In this document: positions 36,664 to 46,105 of the stretch, piece after piece | How the letters are laid out: every line of letters begins with the position of its first letter | Numbering within the stretch: position 1 is the first letter of the stretch | Assembly: GCF_003244315.1 (NCBI RefSeq) | Contig: NZ_QKWH01000007.1 | Coordinates: 1-64,000, forward strand | Direction: 5' to 3' | Source of the DNA: Xylanimonas oleitrophica | GTDB lineage: Bacteria; Actinomycetota; Actinomycetes; Actinomycetales; Cellulomonadaceae | DNA: 64,000 bases | Made by a program: the position numbers and the translations under genes | Notes under the pieces: generated by a model | Seen by the model: the letters and a program-made list of their open reading frames with translations, nothing else | The model's database searches: none | What the model was told of the DNA's origin: nothing

Positions 36664-37806
36664 GTGACCGACCTCTTCGAGCACCCCGCCGTCCAGCCGC
36701 AACCGGTGCCTGGCGGGCGTCGCTCAGCTGCCCGGGCGCGGGCTGCGGCCAAGCGTCGTCGCCGTCGCCGCCGTCGTGCCGTCATCGTCGTCGTGGCCTG
36801 CCTCGCCCTCGTGAGCGCCGTCGCCTGGGCCTCGTGGGACCGGGTATCGGGCCTCGTGTCGAACCCGTTCTCGAACCAGGCGCAGGACTATCCCGGCCCG
36901 GGCGGCGACCCGGTCGAGGTGGTGATCCCGGCCGGTGCGACGGGTACCCGGATGGGGCACGTGCTCGTGGAGTCGGACGTGGTGGCCTCCGTGGGCGCTT
37001 TCACCTCGGCGTTCAGCCAGAACCCTCAGGCGTCGCAGATCCAGCCTGGTACCTATCAGCTCCTCACGCAGATGCGGGCGTCCGACGCCGTCGCGGCGCT
37101 GGTGAAGAACGAGCGGATCGAGACCAGGGTGACGATCCCGGAGGGATTCACCGCCGAGCAGGTGCTCGAGCGGGTCGCCTCGGTCACCACGATCACGCGC
37201 GACGAGCTCGACGCCGCGATCGCGGACCCGGCCTCGATCGGCCTGCCGGCGGAGGCCCAGGGCAACGTCGAGGGCTGGCTCTTCCCCGCGACGTACACGG
37301 TGCAGCCCGGCGACGATGCGACGTCGCTCCTGTCGGCGATGGTCGCGCGCACCGTCGCGGAGCTCGACGGCCTGGGCGTGGCGCCCGACCAGCGCGAGAT
37401 CGTGCTCAACAAGGCGTCGCTGGTGGAGCGTGAGGCCAAGTACGCCCCGGACCGCCCGAAGATGGCGCGTGCCATCGAGAACCGGCTGGAGCGGGGGCAG
37501 CGGCTCGAGATCGACGCCGCCGTCGCATACGGCCTCGGCAAGTCGGGGACGGCACTGACCCGCGCGGACACGCAGGACCCGGACAACCCGTACAACACCT
37601 ACCGGCACGGCGGGCTGCCGCCGACGCCGATCGCCAACCCGGGGGCCGCGTCCGTCGAGGCCGTGGTCAACCCCGCGGAGGGCGACTGGCTGTTCTGGGT
37701 GGCGGTCAACCTGGACACGGGTGAGACGAAGTTCGCCACGACGTACGAGGAGCATCTGCAGTACGTCGCCGAGCTTCGTCGGTGGCAGGCCGAGAACGGC
37801 GGCTGA
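36664..37806 (+). CDS. mltG: endolytic peptidoglycan transglycosylase MltG
   Basis: MltG cuts nascent glycan strands, probably releasing them from the synthase. The 380-residue protein has a basic cytoplasmic N-terminus (a run of Arg), a membrane helix at about 39-58, a LysM-like domain (VVIPAGATGTRMGHVLVES) and the YceG catalytic domain with LVEREAKYAPDRP (Glu255/Glu257) and NTYRHGGLPPTPIANPG. GTG start at 36664. The gene sits with aroE as in mycobacteria. Confidence 0.95.
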   Translation: MTDLFEHPAVQPQPVPGGRRSAARARAAAKRRRRRRRRAVIVVVACLALVSAVAWASWDRVSGLVSNPFSNQAQDYPGPGGDPVEVVIPAGATGTRMGHVLVESDVVASVGAFTSAFSQNPQASQIQPGTYQLLTQMRASDAVAALVKNERIETRVTIPEGFTAEQVLERVASVTTITRDELDAAIADPASIGLPAEAQGNVEGWLFPATYTVQPGDDATSLLSAMVARTVAELDGLGVAPDQREIVLNKASLVEREAKYAPDRPKMARAIENRLERGQRLEIDAAVAYGLGKSGTALTRADTQDPDNPYNTYRHGGLPPTPIANPGAASVEAVVNPAEGDWLFWVAVNLDTGETKFATTYEEHLQYVAELRRWQAENGG

Positions 37807-37809
37807 GGG

Positions 37810-38673
37810 ATGCCCACGGCCACCCGCCGAGCAGCGGTGCTCGGTCACCCCGTCGCGCACTCGTTGTCGCCGGTGCTGCACCGCGCCGCGTACGACGCCC
37901 TGGCCCTGGAGGGCTGGGAGTACACCGCGATCGACACTCCGGCGGAGGCGCTGCAGCCGTTCCTCGCGGACCTCGACCTGACCTGGGCCGGCCTGAGCCT
38001 GACGATGCCGCTCAAGCAGACGGTGATCCCGCTGCTGGGGGAGATCGACGCCGTGGCCTCGGCGACAGGTGCGGTGAACACGGTGGTGCTGCGACCCGCG
38101 GCGTGCGGTGTCTCTCTGGCCGGCTACAACACGGACGTGCACGGGCTGGTGGCGGCTCTCCGGGAGGGGCTGAGCGGTGCTCCCGCGGCCTCAGCGGTGG
38201 TGCTCGGCGCCGGCGCGACGGCGGCCTCCGCGGTCGCCGCGCTGGCCGAGCTCGGGTGCACCACGCCGCGGGTGCTGGTGCGTTCGCTCGCGCGGACGAC
38301 CGCGCTCCAGGAGGCCGCGCAGCGCCTGGGCGTGACCCCGAGGTTCGAGGTGCTCGACGCGTTCGCGGCCGCAGGTGCGGTCTCACGGGCGGACGTGGTG
38401 GTGTCGACGATGCCGGCCCACGCGGCGGACCCGCTCGCCGCGGGCCTGGCCGACCGGGTCGGCGCCGTGGGTGGGGTGCTGCTCGACGTCGTGTACGACC
38501 CGCGCCCCACGGTGCTCTCGCGGGCCTGGGCCGAGCTGGGCGGCGCGGTCGTCGGGGGGGAGCGGATGCTCCTGCACCAGGCGGCGGAGCAGGTGCGACT
38601 CATGACGGGGCGTGTCGCCCCGCTGGACGCGATGGACGCAGCGTTGACAGGCGCCCTCGCCGCAGCGCGCTGA
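37810..38673 (+). CDS. aroE: shikimate dehydrogenase
   Basis: AroE reduces 3-dehydroshikimate with NADPH. The 287-residue protein shows the substrate loop [16 protein letters not shown], the catalytic Lys in [24 protein letters not shown] and the nucleotide-binding [19 protein letters not shown] start 3 bp after mltG, so probably one transcript. The other shikimate genes follow from 38756. Confidence 0.95.
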   Translation: MPTATRRAAVLGHPVAHSLSPVLHRAAYDALALEGWEYTAIDTPAEALQPFLADLDLTWAGLSLTMPLKQTVIPLLGEIDAVASATGAVNTVVLRPAACGVSLAGYNTDVHGLVAALREGLSGAPAASAVVLGAGATAASAVAALAELGCTTPRVLVRSLARTTALQEAAQRLGVTPRFEVLDAFAAAGAVSRADVVVSTMPAHAADPLAAGLADRVGAVGGVLLDVVYDPRPTVLSRAWAELGGAVVGGERMLLHQAAEQVRLMTGRVAPLDAMDAALTGALAAAR

Positions 38674-38742
38674 CCTTGGTGCACGCGCCGGCAGCTGCGG
38701 CCGTGGGGCGAGACGGCGGGGCGGGCGGCCACGGGCGCGTGG

Positions 38743-38748
38743 GAGAAT
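38743..38748 (+). promoter_or_regulatory. -10 element for aroC-aroK-aroB (leaderless)
   Basis: GAGAAT 7 nt before the aroC ATG; closely similar in sequence and spacing to the hisS element. Confidence 0.5.
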
Positions 38749-38755
38749 CGCGCAC

Positions 38756-39973
38756 ATGCTGCGCTGGTTGACCTCAGGGGAGTCGCACGGTCCGTCGCTC
38801 GTGGGGGTGATGGAGGGCCTGCCCGCCGGGGTGGAGCTCACGACCGCGGACATCCAGGCGGCCCTCGCCCGGCGGCGCCTGGGCTATGGCCGTGGCGCGC
38901 GGATGAAGTTCGAGCAGGACGAGGTGCGCGTGCTCGGCGGGTTGAGGCACGGCATCACCCAGGGCGGTCCGCTCGCGATCGAGATCGCCAACACGGAGTG
39001 GCCCAAGTGGGTCGACGTGATGTCGGCGGACCCGGTGCCGCCCGAGGCGCTACAGGTCGACGCGGGTACGGGCGACGCGCGCGAGGTGGCGCGCAACCGG
39101 CCGTTGACCCGCCCGCGCCCGGGGCACGCCGACCTGGTGGGGATGCGCAAGTACGGCTTCGCCGACGCTCGTCCGGTGCTGGAGCGTGCGAGCGCCCGCG
39201 AGACGGCGACGCGCGTCGCGCTGGGCGTGGCCGTCGCGAGGTTCCTGGAGCAGGCGGTCGGGGTCCGGCTGGTGTCGCACGTCGTCGCGATCGGTGCGGT
39301 CGAGGTGCCCGAGGGTGCGCAGCCGCCCGTCCCGGAGGACGTGGCCCGTCTGGACGCCGACCCGGTGCGGTGCGCCGACGAGGCGACGAGCGCGGCCATG
39401 GTCGCGGAGATCGACGACGCCCACAAGGAGGGCGACACCCTCGGTGGCGTGGTCGAGGTGCTGGCGTACGGGGTGCCGTCGGGGCTGGGCACCTACGTGC
39501 ACGGCGACCGACGCCTGGACGCGCGTCTGGCCGCGGCGCTGATGGGGATCCAGGCGATCAAGGGTGTCGAGGTCGGTGACGGGTTCCGCACGGCGCGGCG
39601 CCGGGGGTCGGTGGCGCACGACGAGATCGTTCGGGGGGACGACGGTCGCATCGAGCGGGTCACCAACCGTGCCGGCGGCATCGAGGGCGGCATGTCCAAC
39701 GGTGAGGTGGTGCGGGTGCGTGCGGCGATGAAGCCGATCTCGACGGTGCCGCGAGCGCTGCGCACGGTGGACACGGCCACGGGCGAGCCCGCCACGGCGC
39801 ACCACCAGCGCTCGGACGTGTGCGCGGTGCCGCCGGCTGCGGTGGTGGCCGAGGCGATGGTGGCCCTCGTCCTGGCGGAGGCGGTGCTGGAGAAGTTCGG
39901 TGGCGACTCCGTGGCCGAGGTGCGGCGCAACGTCGAGGCGTACCTCGCGTCGGTGCCGGAGCTGCTGCAGTGA
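38756..39973 (+). CDS. aroC: chorismate synthase
   Basis: The 405-residue enzyme makes chorismate from EPSP using reduced FMN. Signatures are [13 protein letters not shown] at the N-terminus, [12 protein letters not shown], the GVPSGLG segment, and [15 protein letters not shown] near the C-terminus. The stop overlaps the aroK GTG (GTGA). Confidence 0.96.
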   Translation: MLRWLTSGESHGPSLVGVMEGLPAGVELTTADIQAALARRRLGYGRGARMKFEQDEVRVLGGLRHGITQGGPLAIEIANTEWPKWVDVMSADPVPPEALQVDAGTGDAREVARNRPLTRPRPGHADLVGMRKYGFADARPVLERASARETATRVALGVAVARFLEQAVGVRLVSHVVAIGAVEVPEGAQPPVPEDVARLDADPVRCADEATSAAMVAEIDDAHKEGDTLGGVVEVLAYGVPSGLGTYVHGDRRLDARLAAALMGIQAIKGVEVGDGFRTARRRGSVAHDEIVRGDDGRIERVTNRAGGIEGGMSNGEVVRVRAAMKPISTVPRALRTVDTATGEPATAHHQRSDVCAVPPAAVVAEAMVALVLAEAVLEKFGGDSVAEVRRNVEAYLASVPELLQ

Positions 39974-40530
39974 CAGCGGCGGGGAGGGGGGCTGCCGAGG
40001 GTGACGGCGGCGTGGCGCCGCTGGCCGTGCTCGTGGGTCCTCCTGGGAGCGGGAAGTCCACCGTGGGCCGTCTGCTCGCCGAGCGGCGGGGCGTCCCGTT
40101 CCGGGACACGGACGCGGACGTCGAGGAGCGGGCCGGCAAGACGGTCGCGGAGATCTTCGTGGACGACGGTGAGCCCGCCTTCCGCGCTCTGGAGCGCGAG
40201 GCGGTGGCGACGGCGCTCGGGGACCACCCCGGCGTGCTCGCCCTGGGAGGCGGGGCGGTGCTGGACGAAGGCACCCAGAGCGCCCTCGCCGCGTACGCGG
40301 CGGGCGGCGGCGCCGTCGTCTTCCTCGACGTGTCCCTCGCCCATGCGGCACCGCGCGTGGGCTTCAACCGTTCGCGTCCCTTGCTGCTGGGCAACCCCCG
40401 GGCGCAGTGGCAGGCGCTCATGGAGGCACGCCGCCCGGTGTACGAGCGCGTGTCCACCACCCGGGTGGTGACCGACGGCCGGGACCCGGCCGACGTCGCC
40501 GCGACGATCGAGAAGGAGCTGTCCGCATGA
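39970..40530 (+). CDS. aroK: shikimate kinase
   Basis: The 186-residue kinase has Walker [10 protein letters not shown] (23-31), the shikimate-binding [13 protein letters not shown], and LGGGAVLD plus [10 protein letters not shown]. The GTG overlaps the aroC stop; the first 17 residues (Gly/Ala-rich) precede the conserved core. Its stop overlaps the aroB ATG (ATGA), so aroC, aroK and aroB are translationally coupled. Confidence 0.95.
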   Translation: MTAAGRGAAEGDGGVAPLAVLVGPPGSGKSTVGRLLAERRGVPFRDTDADVEERAGKTVAEIFVDDGEPAFRALEREAVATALGDHPGVLALGGGAVLDEGTQSALAAYAAGGGAVVFLDVSLAHAAPRVGFNRSRPLLLGNPRAQWQALMEARRPVYERVSTTRVVTDGRDPADVAATIEKELSA

Positions 40531-41687
40531 CCACCGCCGAGGAGCCCAACGCCCGGGTGACCGTCCAGGGGCCCGCCCCCTACGACGTCGTGATCGGGCG
40601 TCACCTGCTGGGCGAGCTGCCCACGATGCTCGGCCGGGACGTGCGCCGGGTGCTGGTGATGCACCCGGCATCCCTGGAGGCCACGGGCGAGGCCGTCCGG
40701 GAGGACCTGGCACGCAGCGGGTACGAGGCGTTCGCCGTCGAGCTGCCGGACGCCGAGGAGCAGAAGACGGCCCAGGTGGCGGCGTTCTGCTGGCAGGTGC
40801 TGGGCCAGGCGGACTTCACGCGGTCGGACGCGATCGTCTCGGTCGGGGGCGGCGCCACCACGGACCTGGCCGGGTTCGTCGCGGCCACGTGGCTGCGCGG
40901 CATCAAGGTGGTGCACGTACCCACCACGCTCCTGGCGATGGTGGACGCGGCCGTGGGCGGCAAGACCGGCATCAACACGGCGGAGGGCAAGAACCTCGTG
41001 GGGGCGTTCCACCCGCCGGCGGGCGTGCTGTGCGACCTCGCGGCGCTGGAGTCCCTGGACCGCTGGGACCTGGTGGCGGGTCTGGCCGAGGTGGTCAAGA
41101 CGGGCTTCATCGCCGATCCGCGCATCCTGGACCTGGTCGAGGAGCATGCCGAGGACCTGCGGGGCTGGAAGGGTGCGCAGGCTGCGCCGGAGACGTGGGC
41201 GGTGCTCGCGGAGCTGGTGGAGCGCTCGGTGGCGGTCAAGGCCCGCGTCGTCGGGGAAGACCTGACGGAGCAGGGGCTGCGAGAGATCCTCAACTACGGC
41301 CACACCCTGGGGCACGCGGTCGAGCTCACCGAGCGCTACCAGTGGCGCCACGGTGCGGCGGTGGCGGTGGGCATGGTGTTCGCCGCCGAGCTGGCCCGCC
41401 TGGGAGGCAAGCTGGACGACGCGGTGGTGGACCGCCACCGCTCGATCCTGACGGCCCTCGGGCTGCCGGTGTCCTACCGGGGCGACCGGTGGGAGCAGCT
41501 CTTGACGGCCATGCGCCGGGACAAGAAGTCGCGCGGCGACCTGCTGCGCTTCGTGGTGCTCGACGACGTCGCGCGCCCCACGCGCCTGGAGGGACCGGAC
41601 CCGACCCTGCTCGCGGCCGCGTACGCGGAGATCTCCAAGGAGCCGCCCACGGGTGGACCCGGTGTGCCCGTGCAGCTGTCCCTGTAG
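40527..41687 (+). CDS. aroB: 3-dehydroquinate synthase
   Basis: The 386-residue enzyme converts DAHP to 3-dehydroquinate. It shows the NAD site [41 protein letters not shown], and the zinc ligands in GLAEVVK..., [11 protein letters not shown] and [12 protein letters not shown] within the aroK stop. The gene ends the aroCKB unit; aroQ is separated by 6 kb. Confidence 0.96.
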   Translation: MTTAEEPNARVTVQGPAPYDVVIGRHLLGELPTMLGRDVRRVLVMHPASLEATGEAVREDLARSGYEAFAVELPDAEEQKTAQVAAFCWQVLGQADFTRSDAIVSVGGGATTDLAGFVAATWLRGIKVVHVPTTLLAMVDAAVGGKTGINTAEGKNLVGAFHPPAGVLCDLAALESLDRWDLVAGLAEVVKTGFIADPRILDLVEEHAEDLRGWKGAQAAPETWAVLAELVERSVAVKARVVGEDLTEQGLREILNYGHTLGHAVELTERYQWRHGAAVAVGMVFAAELARLGGKLDDAVVDRHRSILTALGLPVSYRGDRWEQLLTAMRRDKKSRGDLLRFVVLDDVARPTRLEGPDPTLLAAAYAEISKEPPTGGPGVPVQLSL

Positions 41688-41728
41688 CTGTCCCCGTAGC
41701 GCGACCTCTCGCGGGACCCTTTGCGGAG

Positions 41729-41740
41729 TCACCCGGGTGA
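41729..41740. repeat. 12-bp perfect palindrome downstream of aroB
   Basis: TCACCCGGGTGA, 42 bp after aroB and 105 bp before the excalibur gene. Confidence 0.5.
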
Positions 41741-41781
41741 AACCCTGGCAGGTGCTCGTGCGAGAGCTGTGCGCGTGCTGA

Positions 41782-41804
41782 GGTGATGGGCGACATCACC
41801 CATC
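41782..41804. promoter_or_regulatory. overlapping inverted repeats upstream of the excalibur gene
   Basis: GGTGATG-GGCGA-CATCACC (41782-41800) overlaps GATGGG...CCCATC (41785-41804). The arrangement looks like an operator about 40 bp before the next ATG; no regulator is identified. Confidence 0.5.
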
Positions 41805-41844
41805 GTCGGCGGCCGCCGCCGGCAATACCTCGTAGGGACGTGCG

Positions 41845-42693
41845 ATGACGCGTGTGCTCAATGTTCCGCCCGGGTGGCCGAAACCCCCGGAGGGCTGGGA
41901 GCCGGGGCCTGGCTGGGAGCCGGACCCGTCGTGGCCGGAGCCTCCGGAGGGCTGGGAGCTGTGGGTCGAGGCCGACGACGACGTGATCGTGGGCCCTGCC
42001 GCTGAGCCGGGGTCGGAGCCGCGGGCGCGTCGTCCTGGGCGTGCGCTGCGGTGGGCGGTGGCGGCCGTCGCGGCAGCTGCCGTCTTCGGAGCGGGTGCCG
42101 CCACGGGCGTCGCCGCGGCAGACGACGGCGTCCAGCAGCAGGCCGCCGCGGTGCAGGAGGACCGTTCGGCCCTGGAGGTCGAGCGGGCCGAGCTCGCCGA
42201 GGAGCGGGCGCGGCTGGAGGCAGCGAGCGCCGAGCTGACCGAGCGCGAGGCGGCCGTGGTGGCGGCCGAGGCCGATCTGAAGAGTCGTGACGAGCGGCTG
42301 CGGACGTCGGAGGCTGCCGCGGCGCAGCGCGAGAGCGACCTGGCGGGTGTGCAGGCGTCGCTCGATGCGCGGCAGTCGGAGCTCGACGGGCGTCAGGCGG
42401 AGCTGGACTCCCGGACCGCGGAGGTGGCGGCGCGCGAGGCCGCGGTGCGGCAGGCGTCCGCCTCGGGCGGCAGCCGTTCCTCGGGCTCGGGCGGTTCGTC
42501 CGACGCGGCCCCGGCGCCCGCACCTGCTCCGGCTCCTGCGCCGGCAGCGGAGCCGGCTCCGCCGTCGAGCGGGAACGTCTTCTACCAGAACTGCGCTGCG
42601 GCGCGGGCGGCGGGAGCCGCACCGGTGCTGCGCGGGGAGCCGGGGTACCGCCCGGCGCTGGACCGTGACGGGGACGGGATCGGCTGCGAGTAG
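41845..42693 (+). CDS. membrane-anchored coiled-coil protein with excalibur calcium-binding domain
   Basis: The 282-residue protein has four parts. Residues 8-40 are Trp/Pro-rich repeats (PPGWPKPPEGW, PGWEPDPSWPEPPEGW). Residues 70-92 are a membrane helix. Residues 95-203 form a long Glu/Ala coiled coil, followed by a Ser/Gly and Pro-Ala linker. Residues 245-282 are an excalibur domain with Cys250 and Cys281 and the Ca-binding loop DRDGDGIGCE. The C-terminal part should be outside the cell, presenting the calcium motif at the wall. A weak TAGGGA lies 7 nt before the ATG. Function unknown. Confidence 0.88.
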   Translation: MTRVLNVPPGWPKPPEGWEPGPGWEPDPSWPEPPEGWELWVEADDDVIVGPAAEPGSEPRARRPGRALRWAVAAVAAAAVFGAGAATGVAAADDGVQQQAAAVQEDRSALEVERAELAEERARLEAASAELTEREAAVVAAEADLKSRDERLRTSEAAAAQRESDLAGVQASLDARQSELDGRQAELDSRTAEVAAREAAVRQASASGGSRSSGSGGSSDAAPAPAPAPAPAPAAEPAPPSSGNVFYQNCAAARAAGAAPVLRGEPGYRPALDRDGDGIGCE

Positions 42694-42742
42694 GGGGGGA
42701 GCGTTCGGGGTCACCGGCAAGGGCTGGTGGCCCCGAGCGTCG

Positions 42743-43555
42743 TCAGGCCCACCGGCTGCGCTGCTGGAGCACCTGACGCAGGAGGTCGGCGCGGTCGGTG
42801 ACGATGCCGTCGACCCCGAGGTCGACGAGCCGGACCATCTCGGCCTCGTCGTTGACCGTCCACACGTGGACGTGACGCCCGGCCCGGTGGGCGGCGGCGA
42901 CGGTGCGGGCGTCGACGACGGTGAGCCGTAGGGGCCCCACCTGCTCGGCGACCGGTACCTGCAGCGCGTCGACGTGGCGCAGCGCTGCGCGGGCGAGCGG
43001 GTCGGTGCGCAGGCGCGCTCCGGCGAGGAACCCGACCACCTCGGTACGCCCGGCGCTGGTGGCCACGGGCACCGAGAGGCGGGCCAGGGTGGCGCGCCGT
43101 CGTGCGACGGAGAACGACGTCACGCAGACCCGGTCGTGCGCGCCGGTGCGTTCGATGGCGCGGGCGGTGGGCTCGATGCCCGAGTCGGCCTTGACGTCGA
43201 TGTTGACCCGCAGGGCCGGCCAGGTGCCGAGCACGTCTTCGAGGGCGGGCACGGGCTCGACGCCGCCGATCCTGGCACGGCGCACCACGTCCCAGGGGAG
43301 CTCGGCGACGAGGCCGCGGGCGTCGGTGGTGCGGTCGAGGGCGGCGTCGTGCAGGGCGACGGCGACGCCGTCGGCGGTGCCGTGCGAGTCGGTCTCCACG
43401 TAGCGGAACCCGAGGTCGACCGCGGCCTGGAACGCCGCCAGGGAGTTCTCGAGGCCGGAGTCGACGCCGCCTGGGCGGGCGAACCCACGGTGTGCGAGGG
43501 CGGCGACGCCGCGCCGGCCGTCGGGCAGCGTGGTGTCGAAGTAGGGGTGCGTCAC
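42743..43555 (-). CDS. glycerophosphodiester phosphodiesterase
   Basis: The 270-residue GDPD domain protein carries catalytic His22-Arg23 (LAHRGFA), metal ligands Glu54 and Asp56 (YVETDSHGT) and His69-Asp70 (ALHDA), then VNIDVKA and VHVWTVND. It releases glycerol-3-phosphate from deacylated phospholipids. No signal peptide, so cytoplasmic. The GTG overlaps the stop of the alpha/beta hydrolase gene (GTGA), placing the two in one unit. Confidence 0.93.
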   Translation of the reverse strand: MTHPYFDTTLPDGRRGVAALAHRGFARPGGVDSGLENSLAAFQAAVDLGFRYVETDSHGTADGVAVALHDAALDRTTDARGLVAELPWDVVRRARIGGVEPVPALEDVLGTWPALRVNIDVKADSGIEPTARAIERTGAHDRVCVTSFSVARRRATLARLSVPVATSAGRTEVVGFLAGARLRTDPLARAALRHVDALQVPVAEQVGPLRLTVVDARTVAAAHRAGRHVHVWTVNDEAEMVRLVDLGVDGIVTDRADLLRQVLQQRSRWA

Positions 43556-44661
43556 CGGGCCTCCTCGGTGTCGCCGTGCGGCGCGGGGGCGGGCAGCGTG
43601 GTGCCGAGCCACCGCTCGACGGTCTCCAGGTACTCGGCGCGGGGACCGTCGGCGGACAGCGCCAGGTCGTGCACCCCGCCGTCGATGCGCACCACGGTGA
43701 CGTCCCGGCCCAGACGGGGGGCCACGGCGGCGATCTGCTCGACGTCGAGCACGGTGTCGGTCGAGTCCAGGAGCGGGTTGTCGGGTGCGTCGGGGCTGGA
43801 GGTGGCCGACAGCGCCACCAGCACAGGGCACGCGATCGCGAGGCCGCGGGCGACCCGGGCGTGGGCGCGCCGCACCGCTCGCATCCATCCGACCCGCACG
43901 GGCAGCCCCTCGGGCCGCTTGAGGGTGGTGTCGAACTCCCAGCGCCCGCCGTTGGCGGCGAGCTGCCCGGTGGCGTACCACGAGGGTCCCTCCGTCATGA
44001 GCGCCAGCGGCCGCAGGGGGCCCATCGTGTCGAGCAGGCGGGTGCCGATGCCCCGCTCGAACGAGGTGCCGGGCAGGTCGAGGAACGGCGAGTTCAGCAC
44101 CAGTGCGTCCGGCCCGGCCACGGGTCCGGTGGCGTGCCGGTGCGCGTGCGCCCACAGCGCTGTGGTGAGCCCGCCGGTGGAGTGCGCGTGCACCACCAGC
44201 GGCAGGTCCGGGTGCAGGGTCCGCAGCGTGCGTGCGGCCCGTGCGACGTCGGTGGCCTGCTCACGCATGTCCGTGACGTAGTGCGGCACCTGGTCCGGCC
44301 GCAGCGACCGGCCGGCCCCGCGCAGGTCGACGGCGTAGAACAGGTAGCCCGCGTCGGCGAACGCGTGCGCCAGGTGGGCCTGGAAGAAATAATCATTGTA
44401 GCCGTGGACGTGCAGCACGGCCCCGCGCACCCGGACGTCCCGGCTGCCGGGCTCAGCACCGGTGCCCGTGCCGACGGCGGCAGCCTGGCCCCGGCCGGGA
44501 GCCAGGCGCACCAGCGTGGCGTCCCCCAGCCGCGCCTGCTCGAACCCTGCGCCCAGGAGGGTGTCCGGCTCCCACCGCAGGGTGCCTGCCCCGGACCCGG
44601 GCACCGTGGTGCGAGGTGATCCCAGCGCGGACGCGTCGGTGACGCTCAGCGTGTCGGCCAT
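43552..44661 (-). CDS. alpha/beta hydrolase, lysophospholipase/monoacylglycerol-lipase-like
   Basis: The 369-residue protein shows the oxyanion motif HVHGYNDYFF (84-93), VDLRGAGRS, the nucleophile elbow HAHSTGG with Ser161, SSPDAPDNPLLDSTD (acid region) and a final GGVHDLALS carrying the His. The pattern fits serine lipases of the Hydrolase_4 group. Coupled to the downstream GDPD, it may deacylate lysophospholipids whose headgroups GDPD then cleaves; this is inference. An ATG start with TACGAT 6 nt upstream (leaderless). The codons for the YNDY motif are unusually AT-rich. Confidence 0.88.
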   Translation of the reverse strand: MADTLSVTDASALGSPRTTVPGSGAGTLRWEPDTLLGAGFEQARLGDATLVRLAPGRGQAAAVGTGTGAEPGSRDVRVRGAVLHVHGYNDYFFQAHLAHAFADAGYLFYAVDLRGAGRSLRPDQVPHYVTDMREQATDVARAARTLRTLHPDLPLVVHAHSTGGLTTALWAHAHRHATGPVAGPDALVLNSPFLDLPGTSFERGIGTRLLDTMGPLRPLALMTEGPSWYATGQLAANGGRWEFDTTLKRPEGLPVRVGWMRAVRRAHARVARGLAIACPVLVALSATSSPDAPDNPLLDSTDTVLDVEQIAAVAPRLGRDVTVVRIDGGVHDLALSADGPRAEYLETVERWLGTTLPAPAPHGDTEEAR

Positions 44662-44667
44662 GCCCGG

Positions 44668-44673
44668 ATCGTA
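44668..44673 (-). promoter_or_regulatory. -10 element for the alpha/beta hydrolase-GDPD unit (leaderless)
   Basis: Minus-strand TACGAT, 6 nt before the ATG at 44661, within a 49-bp divergent spacer. Confidence 0.55.
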
Positions 44674-44698
44674 TGCCGCTGTGCCAGGGCTGGTGTGG

Positions 44699-44704
44699 CA
44701 CGAT
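44699..44704 (+). promoter_or_regulatory. -10 element for the alpha-hydroxyacid oxidase (leaderless)
   Basis: CACGAT 6 nt before the GTG at 44711; three of six to consensus. Confidence 0.35.
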
Positions 44705-44710
44705 CGGCGC

Positions 44711-46039
44711 GTGACGGACCTCACCTCCACCGTGACCAACGTCGGCCGCGCCGTGCAGAGCGCCGTCTACCGCGCCGGGGTGTACGGGCACCGGCCCGTC
44801 GTCCCCGTCACCCCGGCCCGCCTGGAAGAGGCGGCACGCCGCCGCATGAGCACCCAGGGGTGGGCGTACGTCGCCGGCGGGGCCGGCACAGAGCGCACCC
44901 TGGCAGCCAACGCCGAGGCCTTTGCCCGGCACCGCGTCGTGCCGCGGCAGATGGTCGACGTCGGCCGGCGCTCGCTGACGACGACCTTGCTGGGTCGCGA
45001 GCTGCCCGCACCGCTCCTGCTGGCTCCCGTGGGGGCGCTGGAGCTCGCCGTCCGGGGCGGCCCGGGCAGGGCCGAGCCGCCCGTCGCGGCGGCGGCCCGC
45101 GACCTCGGCGTGCCCATGATCATCTCGTCGCAGGCCTCGACCCCCATGGAGGAGACCGCCCGCGACCTCGGGCACAGCCCGCGCTGGTTCCAGCTCTACT
45201 GGTCCTCCGACGACTCCGTCGTCGCCTCGTTCGTCGAACGGGCCGAGGCCGCCGGCGCCGAGGCGATCGTCGTCACCCTGGACACCCACGTGCTCGGCTG
45301 GCGCACCCGCGACCTCGACCTGGGCTACCTGCCGTTCGCCCGCGGGGTCGGCATCGCCCAGTACACCTCCGACCCGGCGTTCCGCCGCCTGGTCGAGGCC
45401 AGGGCTGCCGGCCCGGCCAGCACCGTCGACGACGTGCCGGACCAGCGCCCCACGCTCGCGGCCGTCCGCTCCCTGCTGAGCATGCGCCGCCGCGGCGCCA
45501 CCCGCGGTGACGTCGAGACCTTCCTCGACGTCTTCTCCCGCTCCACTCTCACCTGGGACGACCTCGCGTGGCTGCGAGGGCGCACGGACCTGCCGATCCT
45601 CGTCAAGGGTGTCCAGCACCCCGACGACGCCCGCCGCGCCCTGGACGCCGGCGCCGACGGCCTCGTCGTGTCCAACCACGGCGGACGCCAGATCGACAAC
45701 GCCGTCGCGTCCCTCGACGTCCTGCCCGACGTCGTCGCCGCCGCGCGGGCCGCCGCCCCGCAGGCGCCCGTCCTGTTCGACTCGGGAGTCCGCACCGGCG
45801 CCGACGCCTTCGTCGCGCTCGCCCTCGGCGCGGACGCCGTCCTCCTCGGCCGCCCCTGGGTCTACGGCCTCGCGCTGGCGGGCGCCGACGGCGTGCGCGC
45901 CGTCGTGCAGCACGTGATGGCCGAGCTCGACATCACCATGGCGCTCGCGGGCGTGGCCACGGTGAGCGAGATCGGGCCCCAGCACCTGGCCTCGCACGGC
46001 CCCTGCGGGGACCGGTCGACGGCGCAGGGCGGGCGCTGA
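44711..46039 (+). CDS. FMN-dependent alpha-hydroxyacid oxidase (lactate monooxygenase/oxidase-like)
   Basis: The 442-residue TIM-barrel flavoprotein shows GWAYVAGGAGTERTL, the FMN-binding LAPVG, FQLYWSSD, VKGVQHPDDA, the catalytic His in SNHGGRQID, and FDSGVRTGADAFVALALGADAVLLGRP. It resembles lactate 2-monooxygenase and related enzymes oxidising L-2-hydroxyacids; exact substrate and whether O2 is the acceptor cannot be told. GTG start; upstream codons overlap the divergent promoter. A bidirectional terminator follows. Confidence 0.9.
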   Translation: MTDLTSTVTNVGRAVQSAVYRAGVYGHRPVVPVTPARLEEAARRRMSTQGWAYVAGGAGTERTLAANAEAFARHRVVPRQMVDVGRRSLTTTLLGRELPAPLLLAPVGALELAVRGGPGRAEPPVAAAARDLGVPMIISSQASTPMEETARDLGHSPRWFQLYWSSDDSVVASFVERAEAAGAEAIVVTLDTHVLGWRTRDLDLGYLPFARGVGIAQYTSDPAFRRLVEARAAGPASTVDDVPDQRPTLAAVRSLLSMRRRGATRGDVETFLDVFSRSTLTWDDLAWLRGRTDLPILVKGVQHPDDARRALDAGADGLVVSNHGGRQIDNAVASLDVLPDVVAAARAAAPQAPVLFDSGVRTGADAFVALALGADAVLLGRPWVYGLALAGADGVRAVVQHVMAELDITMALAGVATVSEIGPQHLASHGPCGDRSTAQGGR

Positions 46040-46053
46040 CCGGAGCGCAGAAG

Positions 46054-46095
46054 GCGCAGGGGCCCCACGCCGTCACCGGCGTGAGGCCCCTGCGC
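46054..46095. terminator. bidirectional terminator between convergent oxidase and MFS genes
   Basis: Outer arms GCGCAGGGGCC/GGCCCCTGCGC (46054-46064, 46085-46095) and inner CACGCCG/CGGCGTG form a 42-nt hairpin, 14 bp after the oxidase stop and 10 bp after the MFS stop. Confidence 0.85.
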
Positions 46096-46105
46096 GCATG
46101 GTGGC

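Noticed and set aside
41687-41845. c-di-AMP (ydaO-type) riboswitch ahead of the excalibur gene
   Set aside because: The gap is short and the conserved ydaO core sequences are not visible; only palindromes remain.
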